DNA of 64,000 bases. Source: Streblospio benedicti (Eukaryota > Annelida > Polychaeta > Spionida > Spionidae). The notes beneath the pieces were generated by a model, which did not search any database, had not been told where the DNA came from, and saw nothing but the letters and a program-made list of their open reading frames with translations. Positions 46,131 to 58,500 of this stretch are shown piece after piece. The first letter of the stretch is position 1, and every line of letters starts with the position of its first letter. The stretch lies in assembly GCA_019095985.1 (NCBI GenBank), contig CM032666.1:8280963-8344962 (forward strand). The letters are read 5' to 3'. The position numbers and the translations under genes were made by a program.

Positions 46131-46262
46131 TTTCTATCTAACTATGCATGCATGTTTGCTTGTCTCTGGACAAGCTATCCGGTTTACCGATGAATGGATT
46201 TGTTCAAACTTAACACAACTATGAGGTATGTGGCGACACCGAAAATGATTCAATTATGAACA
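46131..46262. repeat. Interspersed repeat (partner at 62.96-63.08 kb)
   Basis: TCTAACTATG, TCT.GGACA, TTTACC.ATGAA, AACTTTACACAACTA (or close) and GGCGACAC.GAA occur in the same order in both places. Confidence 0.65.
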
Positions 46263-46611
46263 CTTTGCTAATTACTAATTGAAGTGTGCTTTTCACAGTG
46301 CCGTTTATGGTCTATTTTCGACATTCTTACTAGTATAGAATGCACAATGACAGATCAATATCATATTAGCAGTAAAAGTCTACTTTGGCTTTAGATGAAC
46401 ATCGGTGACTATGAGACTGTTGTTTTTATTTGAAGATTCGTGACTTTCAGATACATATTTGTGACTGTCAAGACAGGGTCTTTAGATAAATATCGGTGAC
46501 TATGAGACCATGGTTTTTTAAACATTGGTGACTCTCTGACTGGGACTTTGGACCAGCCTTGGCGACTGTCAGACCGGAGCCTCTTGGATTCTCCCCACAG
46601 ACTCGGAGAGC

Positions 46612-46633
46612 AGCGGCGGCGGCGGCGGCGGCG
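46612..46633. repeat. GCG trinucleotide repeat
   Basis: About seven units. Confidence 0.9.
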
Positions 46634-47208
46634 TCTTGTTAACATGACGGATAACGACGCCGACGATGCAATTACGACGACGGCCGATTAACAACCTGAG
46701 CACCAAAACGAAGTGGGGGTTTGTACTGCATCACATGCACATCAAGATTATATGTGCATTTCTTATAATAAAGTCAGCAGTCTATTCATAAACTGACCGT
46801 AATTATACATGTGACTATGGTTTCATATGGCAAAGGTATACTGTTATAAGTGAGGCCACTCAGCATCAAGTAGACTGAAAAGTTGATAAGAGACCAGCAT
46901 CATCATTGTAGGGATTAGGACTTTTGGTTTTTAATTGTAAACATTAAGACATAGATTGGAAATTAAGATGTAAATGTAAAGTAGTTCGAAAAGAATGATA
47001 AATTTTAGCAGACTCATTTCAACGCGTTTCTCATACATCTGGGACACCACAATACATTATCTCTATGTAGGTTTGAGACCACCAGAATTGACACTGACTG
47101 AACTCAATTGAACTACTTTCTTTTTGTTCTTGGATAGAAATTAGATAGTTTTAAGTGGTTTCTATGCCTTGTTGCCGAGTATATACGTGGGAGAAAAAGG
47201 TAATTATA
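46634..47208. other. No gene recognised
   Basis: Unique non-coding sequence. Confidence 0.5.
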
Positions 47209-47265
47209 AGTGGTTTTGATAACAGCACTCCCGTTTCGCTCACTCGTACTGTTATCAAAACCACT
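47209..47265. repeat. Perfect hairpin, 17-bp arms
   Basis: AGTGGTTTTGATAACAG (47209-47225) and its exact inverse (47249-47265), loop 23 bases. Confidence 0.95.
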
Positions 47266-47283
47266 CCGTGAGATATTGAAGAA

Positions 47284-47419
47284 ATATACCATGTTTGGTA
47301 GTGGTATATCGGTTAATTCACGGCCCGAATTTGTGCAATATTCCCCGAGCTTGGGAGGTGAATATTGCACAAATGAGGGCCGTGAATTAACAGATACACC
47401 ACTACTAAACATGGTATAT
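47284..47419. repeat. Long near-perfect hairpin, about 60-bp arms
   Basis: ATATACCATGTTTGGTAGTG ... GGTTAATTCACGGCCC ... TTTGTGCAATATTC pairs with GAATATTGCACAAA ... GGGCCGTGAATTAAC ... ACCACTACTAAACATGGTATAT. The loop is about 12 bases. Confidence 0.95.
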
Positions 47420-49447
47420 CATCATTATACCACTACAAACCATAACATATATCATTTAAAACTGAAATGCGCCTTGATTTAGTTTATCTTTCCACTTTGT
47501 AAAAGACTTTCCGATGCTCCTTAACATTTTAAAATACGCTTTTACATTTTAACATTTTATTGATGGTGTGAATTCTTGACATTTTAGTATATGCGTGTAG
47601 TGTTAGTATGTATATAATGTGTCTAGCAAAATAGATTGTAATAAAAAAAGTCATGAGATCATTAAAATCACCTGGATATGCAACCCAATGGACGTTATCA
47701 GGATGGGAAGATTCGAATCGAACGTTGCCATTCCTGCCAAATTAAACAGTTATTGTCGAGAATAGAGGTTTACTTGTTAATATGGAAAAAGACAAAATTA
47801 AAGTGTTGCGCAGCGGAAAGCACATGATTGAGCACTGATTTTTTTAGCTAAACTGCCGACAGTATAATAAATAAAAATTAAAACAAAATACAACTATCGG
47901 ATCAACATGAAAATTTCATTTATACAATGTAAGTTTATACAATGTTGTGGATATGATTGTTGAGTTTGGGTAAAATATAATAACTGGTACTTTTTTATGG
48001 CATGCCCATCAGGGCACAAGAGCCTAAGATTTTATGTGCCCTGACTTAGATTTTATATGCACAGGACACCAGGGCACTAGCTAGCGTCAAGCCCTCATAG
48101 TCACAACAGCCTCAAGTGTATATATAGTCAGTCTGTTAGTCACTTCCTCTAGCAATCTGTAGTATAATGCATACTGCATTCATTGGTGATGGATAGGAGT
48201 CACAGTGCAACCTTGTTTTGCATGATACTCATGCCAAATCCTAAGAATCAAGTTACTACAGCCGTATATGGTTGCATATGAAAGTTTTTTTTAGCGTGAG
48301 TGTTTGCCTCTTCTGAGACAAAGCACACCTGTTCAATTGCAATCTTATACAAAGTTTCCCTGCGTTTCCCACTTAGCAATATTACGCTAATCAATTATGC
48401 AATGGCCATTCACCACCATTTCTGTATGCAAACAAATTCCAGACACCATTGCTATGGGATCAAGAAGAATTTTCACCATGAAAAACCATCCTAATTTTTG
48501 TCAATTGAAAAAGATCACTCATGACATATTTTTTTGCTGGAACACCCTATACCCAGCACCCCATTAATAAAATTGTTTTCCTAGAACCCCTCCCCAGTTA
48601 TCTCTATCCAAGTCCACCCGACCCCCGATTTGTGAATGATCCCCAATAGAAGTGAATACTAGTAGTATTAAAGTACATGAAAAAAAAAAAAAAAAAAATT
48701 GTTCTCTCCCATGCGGCAATTTTTTGTCCTCCCTGTAGACATACAGGAGGTAAAACCAGAGATTTATAAATTCATGGTAAAACTTGTCTTGTCCTCCACC
48801 CCACGTACTTTAATGAACAGTCCCTAAAAACAAAAACAAAAAACAAATCCTGCTTTTCATTTATCGTTGGTTTAATCATGACAATAATATAAACTAACAA
48901 TACAATAGACAACTAATAAAGGCTTTCTAATACATTACCAATCATGTCATGTATTTCATGCATTATTTTTTTTAAGTGGGTGGAATTCATGAGAATCTTG
49001 TGCCCTGACTTCTCCGTCAAACTTAAAAAACAACAAATTCAACAATAACTTTTGAAAGCAGTCAAAATTGAGCTTGATGTATACCCGGTATTAACATTCA
49101 TATTTACACTTCCACATAATAAATCAAGCTGGATTTTGATAAGAAAATTGTTGTCTATATAACTTTTAACTTCAGTAACAGACCGTGGCTCTAAGAGCAC
49201 AATTCTATTTCAAGATGTAATTCAAACCAAATGCAATGTAGTTTGGAGAAGCTGCAAATAACAAATGCAATATCTAAATTCACTTTTTTAATAACTTCAT
49301 TCCACTAACAATCATTACATCCCAATGCAATACTTACACAACACATGTTCTTTTTAAAAAACTATTTAAGGATTACTGAATATTCAGGACCTATAACTTT
49401 ATAAATAATCTAAAATTCCACTTTTTCAGAGATATCATGTTTGTATT
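47420..49447. other. No gene recognised; downstream of STRAP
   Basis: AT-rich. Includes a poly(A) run at 48679-48698 and repeat scraps near 48000-48080 and 48540-48840. I looked for the missing C-terminal STRAP exon here and did not find it. Confidence 0.5.
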
Positions 49448-49569
49448 TTAGTCACAAGTTTTTCCAACAAAGGTTGTGAATTGTTGTTTCTTCACTACCA
49501 CTTGCATCAACTCTCCATCTGGAGAAAACCGCATATTATGTACCGGTCCAAAGTGCCCCTTGAAAGACT
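49448..49569 (-). CDS. STRAP: STRAP exon 7, proximal copy, altered after FSPDGEL
   Basis: Acceptor TTCTTTCAG/AGTC. It codes [21 protein letters not shown] correctly; then one base is missing relative to the family (expected YASGSEDGT) and the DGT.R.W part is shortened. By chance the frame returns to TTFVGKTCD and ends at TAA. It is a frame-open but abnormal final blade. Confidence 0.7.
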
Positions 49570-52500
49570 CTGAAAGAACAAAAAAAAATTTTTATATAAC
49601 TATATACTATTCTATTTCTGATGAATGACAGATGTGTGTCATATAATTGCACAAACAAGATGACTTACCTCCCGAGCCATTTACTTAAGTCACTGTCACT
49701 TAGAAAATGTGATTTTAAATGTTTTAGATTTTTTATGATTATTGTTCATTACCTGAATTTTACCATCAGTGCCAATATCTTTTTTTTCATACGGGAATTA
49801 AAAAGATATTAAATAAATAAAGATGTAAATAAATAAATCATTTTGGAATGTTCACACAGCATTTGTTCTTTTTTATGCAAACGTGGACTGTCAGACATAC
49901 TGAATATATTCAGACCTCTACACTTTAATTATGTATGGAATAGTCCATGAAAAAATCCGGGGATATCATCATGCGGGAAAAACGGATTTCCATAGTCCAG
50001 AATGGAATTTCCCAACAAAGGTTTGCCATAATATTACCGTGTACCATCTTCACTAAACCACTTGCATACAACTCTCCATCCGATGTTCATCTGTGCTGTT
50101 TTTAGTCCAATACTTTGGTCCAAAAAAGTTTGCGTGAGTGTATGTTGAAAGACTCTAAAAGAACAAAAAATCTGTGTTTTATAAGTGTATCATACTATTC
50201 TATTTCTGATGAATGAATTTTTTTTTGTCATATAATTGCACAAACAAGACATTTGACATACGTGTTTCATCCATTCTTTCTGTGACAGTGACTTTAGGTA
50301 GTGTGGTTAGTACAGATATGTGAATAGAAACATTTTATAGCACGGCTTTCAATCGATCTCCAGTTAATGTGCGTAATTAAGAGCTTTTGTGCGGTAAATG
50401 TTTACTTTTGAAATCAGACATTTGTATTTTTCACTGTAAACAGGCTGAAAATCAATCTTGAGCACAATTTTTTTGTCCATGCACTATAAGAATACCTTTG
50501 GCACATCCTGATGCATTTTATTTCCACTCACATGGGTTGGTTTCTGCTGCTAAGTCTGCAATACATAACCACCCCCCTTCAAACTTGGTGTCATCTGATG
50601 GAACATGAAGGATATTGTGGCTGTAACACGGCTTAATTCAGGCAACATATGAACAGGAATGTATCTCAAAGTTGATTGAAACAGATTACACTAATCCCAT
50701 GCTTTTTAAAAACATAATTGCACAAAATATATTAAAGTCGTAGTAAACTGTGATCAACAGTTTTCACAAGAGGAGCAAACCAGTTTCTGTGGATTTGGAG
50801 ACTTAACGCAATATATAAGTTGATAATCTAGATGCAATGCATAAGGTAGTTTTCAGTCAAGTATACGCCACACAGCGGACCCATATTACGGCTTGACAAA
50901 GCAATATTAGGCAAAATATCACTAATTTTCTGACAGTGGACAGCCATGTAGAACGAGGGTCTTCAACTATAGCAGACTTAGCAGCAAAAACCAGACCATT
51001 TAAGTGGACATACAAACCATTCATAGATACTACAGATATTCCCATGGTGCATGGACCAAATAATTTGTGTCAAAGACAGATATTCATACTACCTGCAGTG
51101 AAAAATCAGAACCTGTAATTTCAAAAGTTAACATTTCCCGCACAAAAGCTCTGGATTTCCGCACCAGCTCTGCTTATTACTCACATTAACTGGAGATCGA
51201 TTCAACACCATGTATAGTAGCTACAGACAAATCACATTTTAGGGCTAAGCATGCAAGGTAAAAACAACAAAGATTACTTATAACCATCTTAATGATTATT
51301 GTTTAGTTTGGTGCCATAGGATTACGCATAGAAGAAACAAAAGTGCTATCACCAGATTTAACAACTATTAACATGGTGATAAATCTTCTATACCAGACAC
51401 CACTTTATCAAATTTTGTTTATGCACATATATTGTTGTTTTCAGGTAATGGAGAATCAGAATTATGGGATTATCTCTATATATTGCATGCACTTGAATGA
51501 AATTTTGTCTGTATGCGTCTAGAAATCTATCCTAATATCTATAAAAATTTCATGAATACTGGACAAGTACTTCCTATAGTTTCCCATATAGCCTTACACT
51601 ACAGTAAAATCTTGACTTTAGTGTCTTTATGTACCATATGATGCACCACACTGTAACCCGGGTTACCGATACCCTGGCCCGTGAAAATAATAAAAAATTC
51701 ATATTTGAGCTAATTAATTATTTTTTTTCAACATCAATACCCCGGCATGCCTTGATGACTGGTAGGCTGCTGTGATATCAAATTTTGTTAATATTCATAA
51801 GCAAAATGTTTAAGTTTTGTCACAAAGTGAACATCTTATTTATTCTTAAGGGACCATTCAGTATTTATGACAGGGTGGGGTAGGGGGATTTTAGGGCGGG
51901 CCATGAACTTTTATCACAATGTTTGGAGGGGGGGGCTATCAATTTTTTCACAGAAAATCTATCCCTATTTTTTAGAGATTCTGTACTAAAATGTTTTTTT
52001 TTTAAATATCAAATAGGATTTTAGTTGACTGACAATGATTTTAACTGTATCAAATAGGATTCACATGAAATTGGGGGGGATTGTTAAAATTTTTTCACAG
52101 AAGTTGGAGGGGGGGGGAGCTATTAATTTTTTCACAGCAACTTTGGAAAATCCTCCTACCCCACCCTGTCATAAATACTGAATGGTCTCTAATTTTTTAA
52201 AACTCGATTTCCAACTTAGCACATTGTGATAAAACAAAAATGCATTATTTTTGGCAGTCTGCATTTTAGCAATGACCGATATTCAGAAACGGGGCATTAC
52301 GACATGCCTGGGTTTGCATTTCACAGCACCCCGGGGCATCATACGGACCCCGGGTTACGGCGTGATGCATCATATACAAAAAGGTGGCCTTGAAGAGGAG
52401 ATATTTTTCCTATGGGATAACTATATAGGTACATAGGTATAGATAACTGCATAGGATAACTATATCAAATATCTGTCTGATCTTTATGCAACTTTCACAA

Positions 52501-55500
52501 ATATTAGGACAGATTCTAAGTATACTGACAAAATTTCATTTGAAAAAAAAAAATAATAATCAAAACAGCATGAGAACTGTACAGTATTTCTAATTAGATG
52601 TCATACTCACCTATTTCTTGTCCTGTCTCATAATCATATTTATACATTTTAAAGTCTTCCCCACCGCATACAAACATCGTTTGTTTAGGATGTAATGAGG
52701 CAGAAAATACTTGGCAAGGAATGTTGAATTCTTTGATCTTTAGAAGCCTGAAATTTTGATGAATTTTCATTTTCATGTACAATTCTAAGCATATCCTAAA
52801 TTATGTACATTAAAGGTAAATCAATAAAATATGACTATTATTCATACGTATCAGTATTCCAAAATGATACAGTGGACCCATGCACAGTTGTTAAAACTTT
52901 CCCATCACTAGACACTTCCATATCTGTTGGATTCTGTGGCAAGTCTATGCATTTCACAACTTCTTTAGTTGTTAGATCCCAGAGCCTAAAAATAGAATTT
53001 TTAATATTTTAATATTGAAATTTCCAAGCAATATTTAAAGGGTAGTATCCTATCTATTTGGCTGTCTGAATCAAAACCCCGACCATAACTGATTTCTGTG
53101 AGTTGCATGTCAACACAAAGAGTCTCATTGCCATATAGCTCATTTTTATCACTATCAAAATACGTCAAACATATGCTATGCTACATTTTACAGACTGCTT
53201 TTAATGAGAAATAACACTTGCCGCCATGCAGGTGTGTGTCTAATGACACCCCGGCATGAACTCGGACTGCATTCATGTACTAAAGTCTTATGACACTATG
53301 TGCCATAATCTTTAAACGGTTTTGCCTAGGTGGTCAAACTTTGTGAAATGACTGAAAATGTCTAAGTCTCCTATTTTCATAAATGCAAACATGAAACAAT
53401 AACCGTAGCTCTTGTATTTAACTCGCTAATTTAATCCGCTGTTGAAATATTTGTTGCCTATTAATGGCTGATAGACACATAAATTTGACTCATTCTAGTA
53501 TCCTGGGAAAACACCTTTTCTTTGCAAGAGCCATACAAATAAAGTATGCTTTGCCCAATACTGTAACTGGAACAAAACAATCTAAAATACTTAAATTAAC
53601 TTATTAGAAATATTGAACCTCTTCAATTTTCATACACAACATATGTCATCACCAAGATAATGCATTTGTTAAACCTTGCCCACAATTTTTATAAAGATAT
53701 ACATGTACTGTTAGCACCTTGCAAAGGCTGTCATTATGGCAATGGTAATAAGACAATAAGACAATGCCAACATGTTCTTAGGAACCGCCAAATCATAGTG
53801 AAGTTTGAAGACGGTTTTATAAAATAATGTTGTGTAGATGCAAACTTAAGCACAAGATATATGATGTATGGTCTGCTATGTCTCAATTCAGTAAGTTGTG
53901 AAAAAGGTTAGTAGAAGTTGTGAAATGAATGATTTTAAAAATGTTCAAACATGATGTCATAGTGTACAATTTGTATATTTGAATGGATTACTAATTAAAT
54001 CTATTACATAAAAACTGGATTAAAATAAATCAAATCACACACATAGGCCAAAGCACGATGGAAACAAAAAATTCTTTACTTATTAACAAATTTAAACACC
54101 ATTTGGCCAAGAAAACAAGCCAGAGAAAATGAGCTGCTTTGAAAAATAAATTCGGGAAAAAATGTGGTCAAATAAATCAGAAAAATTGATAAAATGTCAT
54201 TTGCTTGTGACATATAATAATGAAGTAAGTAGGAAATAATAATGAACATAAAACTTTACCGTATAGTTTTATCTTCTGCAGCAGAAATAATGGTTTTACT
54301 GGCTGGCAAATACAACACCTTTTGGACACCACCTGTGTGCCCAGAGAAAACTTCTGGCTCTGAAAGTCATTATTATCCTATACATGTGATAATTAATATT
54401 CCTAATTTTAAAAAAGAAAGTAATGTCCACTTATATATTGTAACATTGGTAACTATCAATGAACAATTACTATCTGTAATTTTTGTACAAATTGGTAAAC
54501 AATGTTGAAATATTATATTAGATTTATGATATCATATTAGATTTATGACTTCAAGTCAGGTAAGGACTATATCACATAGTCTCTGGTGGGATTCATAAGT
54601 CTAATGACTTAATTACATATAATAATATATGCCCAAGTCCATCAAATCATAAATCATTTCAATGTTGAAATAGTTGAAGATAGCAACTATGAAAAAATTA
54701 CCTCCTGTTTTGTTCAGATCATAAATACGGATCAGCTTCTCCTTGCTTCCAGTTAATAGCTTTACACCGTCATCAGAAAATGCTACAGACTTCACAATAT
54801 GCTTATGGGTAAAATGTTCCAGTTCTGCACCTGTTATAGCATCCCAAACTTTCCTAGAAATTTACATACACATATTTTAGCAATAGGTATTTAAATGCCC
54901 ATGAAATATTTGTAGATTAGTTAGCCATTTAGTGCAGAAATATTTGTATTCCTTTCATATATCCTTTGTGTTAATAAATTCACCAAAAAATTGTTTTTTG
55001 TAGTTAATCTGCACACCATTCATTTTATTCATATGATGTAAAGAACACAAGATAATTATGCAATCCAGTTGCCACTACGAAAAATACTGATGAAAAATAA
55101 TGCAACTTACGCAGAGAAGTCTGCAGCACCAGTGGCGGCTTTAGTAGCATCCCTGTTCAACGTTGCACCCCATACAGCCCCTTTATGGCCTTCAAATGTT
55201 CCAATCCAGTCTCCAGTATCCCCGTGACGCAACATAGGCTTTCCATCTGAAATTAAATTTGAATTAGTCATGTTGGTATATTGTTAAATGTTTTTCAGCG
55301 AGCAATTGTCATGTTCTACCAGTTTTTAACATCAGAATTTTACATCTATTTTATTGCAGTCTACATATAAATAGGGATCAAAATAGTATTCCAAAGAATT
55401 TATGAAGCATTCTAGTTTGTCACATTTTGTGATGTCTATCTTAGTTGGATTTTGCAGAGTACATAATAACAGTGCATTTTAACATGCATGCACACCAAAT

Positions 55501-58500
55501 CCTGCTATTAGATGAATCATGCGATTTAAATTGGCATTTCTGATGAATTTTATCAAACTAAATACTTTTTAAAAGTATATGGGCCATATGAAATCATTAA
55601 TTGCTTTCTCAACATGGGATGGTTATTACCAACTATGGAAGTAGACCCAGGGAATGTTGACCTCGATCAGCATATTTTTGCCTGCTATACTTGGTTTAGA
55701 AAAGAAAAATGTGTTTGAAACAGCTAAAATATCAACATTTATGTATTCATGCTTGAAGAATATGAAATGGAATCAAAATTCCTGAAATTTAGATTTGGCT
55801 CAAACGTTGTTGCATTTGGCTACAACTTTTGAGAGCCCTTTAGCCAAATTGGCTACAGTGGAATTTGCGTTAGCGGAAGCAGAGACATCAGTTATCTATT
55901 ATTCTAAGATGTATCATGGCACTGAACGGCAGCAGATCCATTGGTGGTATCATATCACTGGCGAGCCTTGGGTGGCATGCCGTTTACAACCCACCAGACA
56001 AAAATCTGGCAGCCCACCAGTACCTACCTGTCTGGGTAGTGCTCTAGTAAACAAAACAATCTCAAGAGTCCCTGAAATTTTGTTAGTAAATTTCAGTGTT
56101 TTTGATATTACCAATAATCTTCAATACTTCATTGAGAACAGTACTTGTTCCCGAAGACTGGAAATGTGCTAATGTGACAGCCATATACAAGAAGGGCAGT
56201 AAAAGAGTTGCAGGCAATTACAGGCCTGTAAGCCGTATCAGTGTTGTGTGTAAAACCATGGAGACATTAATAAGGAACTCATTAGTAGAGTATATGCAGA
56301 AAAACAATATGTTCAGTAAACGTCAATTTGGATTCATAAGTGGCCGGTCAACTGTGTTACAACTTTTGAAAGTGCTGGATAGATGAACTGAAATCTTGCA
56401 CAGTGGAGGTTGTATAGACGTCATCTATTGTGATTTTATGAAGGCGTTTGATAAAGTCCCACACAGACGACTTATACAGCTGCTTCAGCATTACCAAATC
56501 AGTGATCCGGTCCTCAGCTGGATCAGAGCCTTTCTCAGCAATAGGAAGCAGAGAGTAGTTGTAAATGGTGCAGCATCTGAGTGGCAGGATGTAATAAGTG
56601 GGATACCCCAAGGATCTGTGCTCGGTCTAATTTTATTTGTGATTTATATTAACACCCTCCCAGAAGTGGCAAAGAGCTCAGAGGTCTACTTGTTTGCGGA
56701 TGACACCAAGGCATTTAAAGGCGTTTTCAACCCTGAAGACTGTGATGCTCTACAGGATGACATTGCAAATTTGTTTGAATGGACAGGGGACTCGTTACTG
56801 AAGTTCCATCTGGATAAGTGTGGTATCATGAAGATAGGGTCCAACAAAGTGCCAGAAAGAACTTACACAATGAGACCAGAAAAACTTAGGCTAAGAAAAA
56901 TACAGGAGGAAAAGGACATTGGAGTGATAATTGATGACAAATTATCATTAAGAAACCATATGTCGGCAAAAATAAATAAGGCTGACTCAATTATGGGAAT
57001 GATTAGAAGGACATATGCATACCTAGATGAAGAAAGCTTCCTATTACTATATAAGGCACTTGTTAGACCTCACGTGGAATATGCCAATCAAGTCTGGGCT
57101 CCACATCTCAAGAAGGACATTGAGGCGTTAGAAAATGTACAGCGAAGAGCAACCAAGCTAATTCCTGGATACAAAGACCTGACATATTGTAGTTTACACA
57201 TTTCTGAATCCTACCACAGTAATAATGTATAGTTATCCAGAATCTATGTTTTTCAACCTATATGTGGGCATACAATACGAATCTTCGACCAGTATGATAC
57301 CTTTGTTATTTTCATGGGTTTTTTATTACGGGAATTTTCCTTGTCATCTTTACTGCAGAAAAATGAGTATTAGATTTTTTAACGTTTCTGACGTTATTTA
57401 TATTATTTACGTTATGAACGCAAGGATTTACGAGGAGCATAAGTTGTTTTGGTCTTGAGTCAAGAAACTCATTACCTGTTAAACTAAGTTATTTTGCTCT
57501 CATTGCTCATTTAGGCTTCAATAATTCTATTTAGTATTTATAAATGTATATAGCATGAAATGATTGGCTATAATCGGCAGTAATCAAATTAAAAATTTCA
57601 TATCAATTGTATCAGAAATCCAGCGCAGGGTCCCTACCTAGACTAGAATCATGCGTGCTTTGCTAAAAGTAAACAAAAGACGCCATGATGTTAGGCGAAA
57701 TATTGTCGATTCAGGAATATTTTCTACTTGCCTACATTTGTAAAGAAGCTTTTGTTACTTAGTTTGTAGGGACATATTAGGTTGTGAAATATATTTTAGC
57801 AGGAATAGCAACAGATGCTGGATGTTTGACATGAAAAGCAAAAATTCAATATTTCTTGTATACCGAAATATATGGGAACGACCAGTATTTAAATATGTAC
57901 CTAATAATTTCAGAGGACTGCAATGACGTATTTTGGGTCTAATAGAGGTCGGAAGTTCTTCTACGAGATGTAATATAAATGGATGCTTTTGCGGGATGTA
58001 GCTGTAACTGGATCATGTAACGAAACACGTTTCGTCCGAACAGAAAATGGCGCGAGTCTAGTCAGTCGATTCGGAGTTTTCAATTGTTGACATAGAACAC
58101 TAATCCTTTAGTAGCTCATATGATTTTCATCCGAACGTTTTCACATTAACAGTACACATTCTGAAGCATGGCTAGTTTCTTATTTTCACCACAATAAATA
58201 ATAAAATATACAGCAACGAGTCCGATTTGGACAAAATCGAGTAATAGTCAATCCATTTGACAGCTAACTCCGAAAGCTGAGTGTTAGATGTGGCGATGGA
58301 TGTGATTAATGGTCAAATTAAACTATTTAGTTAAAACAATTACAAAGACTTATATATATGAATGTAATCGCATATTACTACAGATTATTTCCATCAAAAT
58401 TATATATTAATACAACAATATATAACAGAGATATGATTCAATGTCTGTGTCGTGTTTTATAACTGTCGTCGCCTGCTCATATTGTTAGTAGACTCTTTAG

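Noticed and set aside
55795-56039. Open frame before the CR1-like RT
   Set aside because: No RT or endonuclease motif recognised and the frame differs from the RT; left unassigned.
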